Positions 5,729 through 10,169 of a DNA stretch of 10,169 nt are shown here, piece by piece. The stretch's first letter is position 1. The number at the start of each line of letters is the position of its first letter. Location: NCBI GenBank assembly GCA_025350175.1, contig JANXYF010000115.1:1-10169 (forward strand), given 5' to 3'. The notes under the pieces were generated by a model. That model ran no database searches. It was given only the letters and a program-made list of their open reading frames with translations, and was not told the DNA's origin. This stretch comes from Nitrosopumilales archaeon. Lineage in GTDB: Archaea > Thermoproteota > Nitrososphaeria > Nitrososphaerales > Nitrosopumilaceae. The translations under genes and the position numbers were made by a program.

Positions 5729-6283
5729 GTGATTGATATCCGTTTTACAGCTCTTTTGGTTCTTGCTCTTTTAATATTTCCAACAGTAAATTATGCCAGT
5801 GCTCACAATAACCTAAACTCTGATGATCAGACAATAGGAAACTATGAGGTTCAGGTGGCAACCGACCCAGAAATTCCAGATGCCAACCATCCATTCAAGT
5901 TAAGTTTTAGAGTATTAAATCATCAATCAGCATCAAATATTTTCAATTCACTTAACACGCAGGTTAGCGAAGTGAATAATTTTAGAATGGGTGTAAGGAT
6001 GTATTACAATGACCAGCTTGTTGGAACAATTCCAGTACAGAGCTTTGACAAGGGAGAATGGTCTACACAGTATACATTTCATGAAACAGGAAATCACATA
6101 GTCGATGTTGATCTGTATGACGTAGGTCCAAACGGTAAGACTTTGACATATACATTTAACATAACAATTCTCAGTGTCTTTGGAAATATTTTTCCATATA
6201 TTATATCATCAGGAGGCATAGGATTTATTGTCATAGTTGTATGGGCATTAATGACAAGAAGAAAAGTAAAACCTAAGCACTAG
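5729..6283 (+). CDS. Exported, C-terminally anchored beta-rich protein, unknown function
   Basis: A 184-aa protein with an N-terminal signal peptide (hydrophobic residues 7-20, likely cleavage after ASA at 23-25), an extracytoplasmic domain of about 120 residues and one C-terminal membrane helix (about 153-175) followed by the basic tail RRKVKPKH. The outer domain has alternating strands (YEVQVATDPEIP, HPFKLSFRVLNH, NHIVDVDLYD) suggesting an immunoglobulin-like or YtkA/FixH-like beta sandwich; this is inference from pattern only. The start is GTG at 5729, directly before the signal peptide, with a TATA box about 27 bp upstream. It converges on the oxidase operon and its stop overlaps the 3' end of ctaA by 11 bp. 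The neighbourhood suggests, but does not prove, a link to respiratory or copper-site assembly. Confidence 0.72.
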   Translation: MIDIRFTALLVLALLIFPTVNYASAHNNLNSDDQTIGNYEVQVATDPEIPDANHPFKLSFRVLNHQSASNIFNSLNTQVSEVNNFRMGVRMYYNDQLVGTIPVQSFDKGEWSTQYTFHETGNHIVDVDLYDVGPNGKTLTYTFNITILSVFGNIFPYIISSGGIGFIVIVVWALMTRRKVKPKH

Positions 6284-6719
6284 TCTCTATTTTTGGACCA
6301 TGTGAAAGTCGGAATGCAAATAAAACAGTAAGCAATGTCATTGCAAAAAGTAAAATTCCAACACCATTATGAATTGCAACTATAACTGCATGAAGTTTTG
6401 TGTTGATTACAATAGCACCAAGACCAATTTGTGTTGCAACTAAAATTCCTGCAAGCGTTCCAGTGATACGAATTTTTGTATGAGAGCCTTTTGTTAGCCA
6501 TGCACCTATGCCTGTTGCAATTATCACAACTCCTGCTGTTGCTGCAACAAATCTATGAATCCATTCGGTCAGATATTCAGCAGTTGGTAATATTCCACTT
6601 GGACAAAGAGGCCATTGTGGGCAAGCCAAGCCCTGTCCACTAGCTTGGAGATATCCCCCAATAAACATTAGAGAGTATAAAATTACTAGAGAGGCAAGTG
6701 CAAGATACTTGTAGTGCAT
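6273..6719 (-). CDS. ctaA: Half-size haem A synthase (CtaA/Cox15 family)
   Basis: CtaA/Cox15 oxidises the methyl group of haem O to the formyl group of haem A, the cofactor of A-type oxidases. This protein has 148 aa and four predicted membrane helices, about half of the eight-helix bacterial enzyme, as in known archaeal short forms. The signature region GGYLQASGQGLACPQWPLCP (21-40) has the two extracellular-loop cysteines C33 and C39. EWIHR (52-56) supplies the conserved Glu and the haem-ligand His55, and TKLHAVIVAIHNG (107-119) supplies H110 and H117. A short form would have to dimerise to build the two haem sites (inference). Its ATG overlaps the stop of the cupredoxin gene by one base (TAATG), indicating translational coupling as last gene of the oxidase operon. 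Its 3' end overlaps the convergent gene by 11 bp. Confidence 0.9.
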   Translation of the reverse strand: MHYKYLALASLVILYSLMFIGGYLQASGQGLACPQWPLCPSGILPTAEYLTEWIHRFVAATAGVVIIATGIGAWLTKGSHTKIRITGTLAGILVATQIGLGAIVINTKLHAVIVAIHNGVGILLFAMTLLTVLFAFRLSHGPKIETSA

Positions 6720-7678
6720 TATTTGACTATGAATGGAGCATCCATTCCAAGTTGTGCATGTCCAGGAACTGTACAGATGTAATGATATGTTCCTGGTGCG
6801 CCAGCTACAAACGTTACATCACCACTTGCGTTAGGTTTTAGTGGATTATCTGGTGTTGCAACTGCGGAATTCCATACTACACTAGTTGGGTCAGTTGGAT
6901 CAGTAACAACTCCAAATGCATGGAATGATTTGCTAGCATTCTTGACATGAATTGTTACGGTATCACCTGATTTTACTGTGATTGGAGAATTGCTACCTGG
7001 TTGACCTGGCAATGCGTTGAATGCATATTGTTTAAAGTCATCACTCATAACAAAGCTTACTGAAAATTCCACCTTGTTTCCAGTTGCAGTTACTGCTGCA
7101 CCTGATGGGGCTGCTGTAATTTCGATCTTACCTTCCATTCCAAGTTCCCTATGTCCTGGTACTGCACAAATGTAATAATATGTACCAGCTGCGGATGGAA
7201 CAAATGTTGCATCACCAGATGCACCTGGTTTCATAGGAGTATCAGCTGTTCCAACTGTTGTTCCGTCAATGGCAGGACCTGGTCCTGTAGTTGAATCAGT
7301 TACTGCAAATGCATGAAATGATTTACCAGCGTTTTTAACATGAAATATAATTTTGTCACCTACATGAGCATGAACATCTGGGTTTTTACCATCACCAGAT
7401 AATGCATTAAAGGAATATACCTTGAAATCTGGAGATTCCATAAAAGACAGACTCACTTCAACAGTTTGGCCTGTTGCAGTAGCAGTTCCCATAACAGGTG
7501 CAGCATGTGCACCCAAACCTTCCTGGATCTTTCCAGCAGTTGGAAGATATGAATTCCAATAATTATAATTTGCAAAAAAGATAACACCGCCGACAACCAT
7601 GATTCCTATTAAAATTGCCATTAGTTTGCCAAATCTAGCAGGGCTTGTTCGAAGTATTGGTTCGTCAGTATGGCTCAT
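6719..7678 (-). CDS. Membrane-anchored double cupredoxin (blue copper) protein
   Basis: A 319-aa protein with a short cytoplasmic N-terminus, one membrane anchor (about 19-36) and two tandem plastocyanin/azurin-like domains (about 70-190 and 200-319) on the outer face. Each has full type 1 copper ligands: H122, C171, H176, M181, and H253, C302, H307, M312. The two domains share SFHAF, YYYICAVPGH or YHYICTVPGH, and LGM, so they arose by internal duplication. No His-x-His clusters of a multicopper oxidase or nitrite reductase are seen, so it is probably an electron carrier and not an enzyme. Lying between coxA and ctaA, it may pass electrons to the CuA site in place of cytochrome c (inference). 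The gene starts 1 nt after the coxA stop, with AGGA about 8 nt before the ATG. Confidence 0.88.
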   Translation of the reverse strand: MSHTDEPILRTSPARFGKLMAILIGIMVVGGVIFFANYNYWNSYLPTAGKIQEGLGAHAAPVMGTATATGQTVEVSLSFMESPDFKVYSFNALSGDGKNPDVHAHVGDKIIFHVKNAGKSFHAFAVTDSTTGPGPAIDGTTVGTADTPMKPGASGDATFVPSAAGTYYYICAVPGHRELGMEGKIEITAAPSGAAVTATGNKVEFSVSFVMSDDFKQYAFNALPGQPGSNSPITVKSGDTVTIHVKNASKSFHAFGVVTDPTDPTSVVWNSAVATPDNPLKPNASGDVTFVAGAPGTYHYICTVPGHAQLGMDAPFIVK

Positions 7679-7679
7679 A

Positions 7680-9221
<1,542 letters not shown>

Positions 9222-9240
9222 GTGAATCCCTCTACTTTAC
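9222..9240 (-). promoter_or_regulatory. Ribosome binding site of coxA
   Basis: On the minus strand AGAGGG precedes the coxA ATG with a spacing of about 7 nt. It stands out because most other genes here have no leader; it fits an internal operon gene that needs its own initiation after a 58-bp gap. Confidence 0.5.
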
Positions 9241-9279
9241 CAGATAACTTTTGTGTACTTAAAATGTTTTTGATAATTA

Positions 9280-9702
9280 TCAAGGCGTGTCCTCCACTAT
9301 TAATGATCCTCTCATGTTGTAGTGTAACAAGCCACAATATTCTCTACACTGGATTGGAAATTCACCTGCTTGATCTGGTGCAAACCATGCATGATTTACA
9401 TGACCTGGAACAACATCTTCAAAGACTACCCAGTCTGGAATGTTAAAAGAGTGCATCACATCCTTGCCGTATATTTCAAAATTATATGCATGTCCCTTCT
9501 TTAGGTGTAAAGTGTTTACTTCTTTAGTACCATCTTGATGTTCAAAACTCCAGAACCATTGCTGGCCAATGACTTTGACAGTTTCAGCATCTGCTGGAAC
9601 TTCTTCTACTTCTTTTTGAACAACCCAAGAATCAACACCGACATACAATAAAATTGCAATAACTACTCCTACCATTACCCATTCGGCTGTTTCGTGACCC
9701 AT
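9280..9702 (-). CDS. coxB: Cytochrome oxidase subunit II, CuA domain with one helix
   Basis: Electron-entry subunit of the oxidase. It has 140 aa: one membrane helix (about 9-22) and an extracytoplasmic cupredoxin domain with a complete binuclear CuA site. The ligands are H84 (DVMHSFNIP), C119, E121 (backbone carbonyl), C123, H127 and M130 in CREYCGLLHYNM. The aromatic stretch QQWFWSF (47-53) is the usual electron-entry tryptophan region. Canonical subunit II has two membrane helices before CuA; here only the second is present, and the first lies in the preceding gene. The ATG directly follows that gene's TAG stop and is in the same frame. No CxxCH motif for an attached haem c is present. Confidence 0.93.
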   Translation of the reverse strand: MGHETAEWVMVGVVIAILLYVGVDSWVVQKEVEEVPADAETVKVIGQQWFWSFEHQDGTKEVNTLHLKKGHAYNFEIYGKDVMHSFNIPDWVVFEDVVPGHVNHAWFAPDQAGEFPIQCREYCGLLHYNMRGSLIVEDTP

Positions 9703-10014
9703 CTAATGACCACCCTCTTTTTCGTATGTACCAGTGGTAGGATCGTCTAGTTTTTCCCATCTGGTAGGAATCTTGTTCTTTGGATGAGATTCACGGAATC
9801 TCCAAACAAGCCATATCATTGTACCTGATACTACTGCACCTACAGTAAATGCAGCAGTTGTCATTCTAAAGAACTCGTTCCAGACTTCGGCTCTTAAATT
9901 GATATATTGTTTTGCAGATTTCTCATCTGCTGCTTGGGCATGTGCAAAGTGTATCTGTGGAACAAGAGATAAGGCAATTAATGCAATAATGGAAGCAGCA
10001 ATGATTCTTTTCAT
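9703..10014 (-). CDS. First-helix piece of oxidase subunit II (split coxB)
   Basis: A 103-aa protein with a signal-peptide-like N-terminus (residues 5-24, ending HFAHA) and one membrane helix (about 54-72, FTVGAVVSGTMIWLVWRF). The helix end and following RESHPKNKIPTRWE match what is normally found after helix I of subunit II. Together with the next gene this rebuilds a standard two-helix subunit II. Its stop TAG abuts the ATG of the CuA piece, in frame, so a single stop codon separates the two. The product probably assembles with the CuA piece in the membrane (inference). It is the first gene of the oxidase operon, with a TATA box about 32 bp upstream. Standing alone it has no enzyme motif and could be listed as hypothetical. 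Confidence 0.8.
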   Translation of the reverse strand: MKRIIAASIIALIALSLVPQIHFAHAQAADEKSAKQYINLRAEVWNEFFRMTTAAFTVGAVVSGTMIWLVWRFRESHPKNKIPTRWEKLDDPTTGTYEKEGGH

Positions 10015-10042
10015 TTGCTGTTTTCTCGATGAAACAATTTTC

Positions 10043-10049
10043 TATTTAA
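10043..10049 (-). promoter_or_regulatory. TATA box of the terminal oxidase operon
   Basis: TTAAATA on the minus strand, centred about 32 bp before the first ATG of the operon (10014), implying a leader of only a few nucleotides. It is the only good promoter seen for the five-gene cluster. Confidence 0.5.
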
Positions 10050-10149
10050 GCCTTTTGTAGATTGTCATCGATCAAAAATTGTACTTTAATTAAAGAATTA
10101 CTACACATTACTAAGAAAGTAGATTTTGGTCATATAGATATCGTATTAG

Positions 10150-10169
10150 ATGAGCAAAGTCAGATTTAG
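10150..10169 (+). CDS. Possible start of a divergent gene, cut by the window edge
   Basis: An ATG at 10150 opens a frame MSKVRF that runs off the window, divergent to the oxidase operon. Only six complete codons are visible. The upstream AT-rich stretch (TTTAATTAAAG at about 10084-10094 and CATATAGATA at 10131-10140) has no TATA box at the standard distance, so the start is uncertain. Confidence 0.25.

Noticed and set aside
5301..5729. Plus-strand open frame of 142 codons
   Set aside because: It is antisense to the SRPBCC gene, which has clear domain character, a matching start and a TATA box; this frame shows only a complementary Ser/Thr-rich composition.
6719..7678. Copper nitrite reductase or two-domain laccase
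   Set aside because: Both domains carry only type 1 ligands; the His pairs for type 2 or type 3 copper are absent.

Overview
The window looks like a chromosomal segment of an ammonia-oxidizing archaeon (Nitrososphaerota/Thaumarchaeota, Nitrosopumilus- or Nitrosarchaeum-like). The evidence is the AT-rich sequence, TATA boxes placed about 25-30 bp before start codons so that many messages would be leaderless, a tRNA-Lys with a bulge-helix-bulge intron, and a haem-copper oxidase operon with a plastocyanin-like blue-copper protein in place of a cytochrome c. The genus is inferred from protein style, not from a search. No mobile element, CRISPR array or integrase is visible.

Left part (1-4650): a tRNA-Val(UAC) on the minus strand lies divergent to a GT28/MurG-like glycosyltransferase. 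Next is an aspartate kinase with C-terminal ACT domains. A mostly intergenic stretch follows with a 24-codon, extremely basic small ORF and a 16-bp perfect palindrome. A 70-aa two-helix membrane protein on the minus strand is divergent from a branched-chain aminotransferase (ilvE). Directly behind ilvE are two tiny zinc-protein genes, a canonical single C2H2 finger (53 aa) and a Cys/His-rich protein (51 aa).

Middle part (4650-6283): a 28-aa minus-strand small ORF has a good TATA box and may be the tail of a frameshifted gene. Then come tRNA-Lys(CUU) with a 15-nt intron, a SRPBCC-fold protein that seems fused to a ribbon-helix-helix-like C-terminus, and a divergent secreted, membrane-anchored beta-rich protein of unknown function.

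Right part (6273-10014, all minus strand) is a compact terminal oxidase operon. In transcription order it encodes a first-helix piece of subunit II, the CuA domain of subunit II, subunit I, a membrane-anchored double cupredoxin and a half-size haem A synthase (CtaA). All junctions except the 58-bp gap before subunit I are abutting, 1-nt spaced or 1-nt overlapping. The likely pathway is electrons from blue-copper carriers to CuA, then to the haem a/a3-CuB centre of subunit I, with CtaA making the haem A.

The most interesting observations are the subunit II gene split by one in-frame TAG abutting an ATG, the apparent loss of the K-channel lysine in subunit I (His instead), the SRPBCC-RHH fusion, and several real-looking genes shorter than 60 codons.
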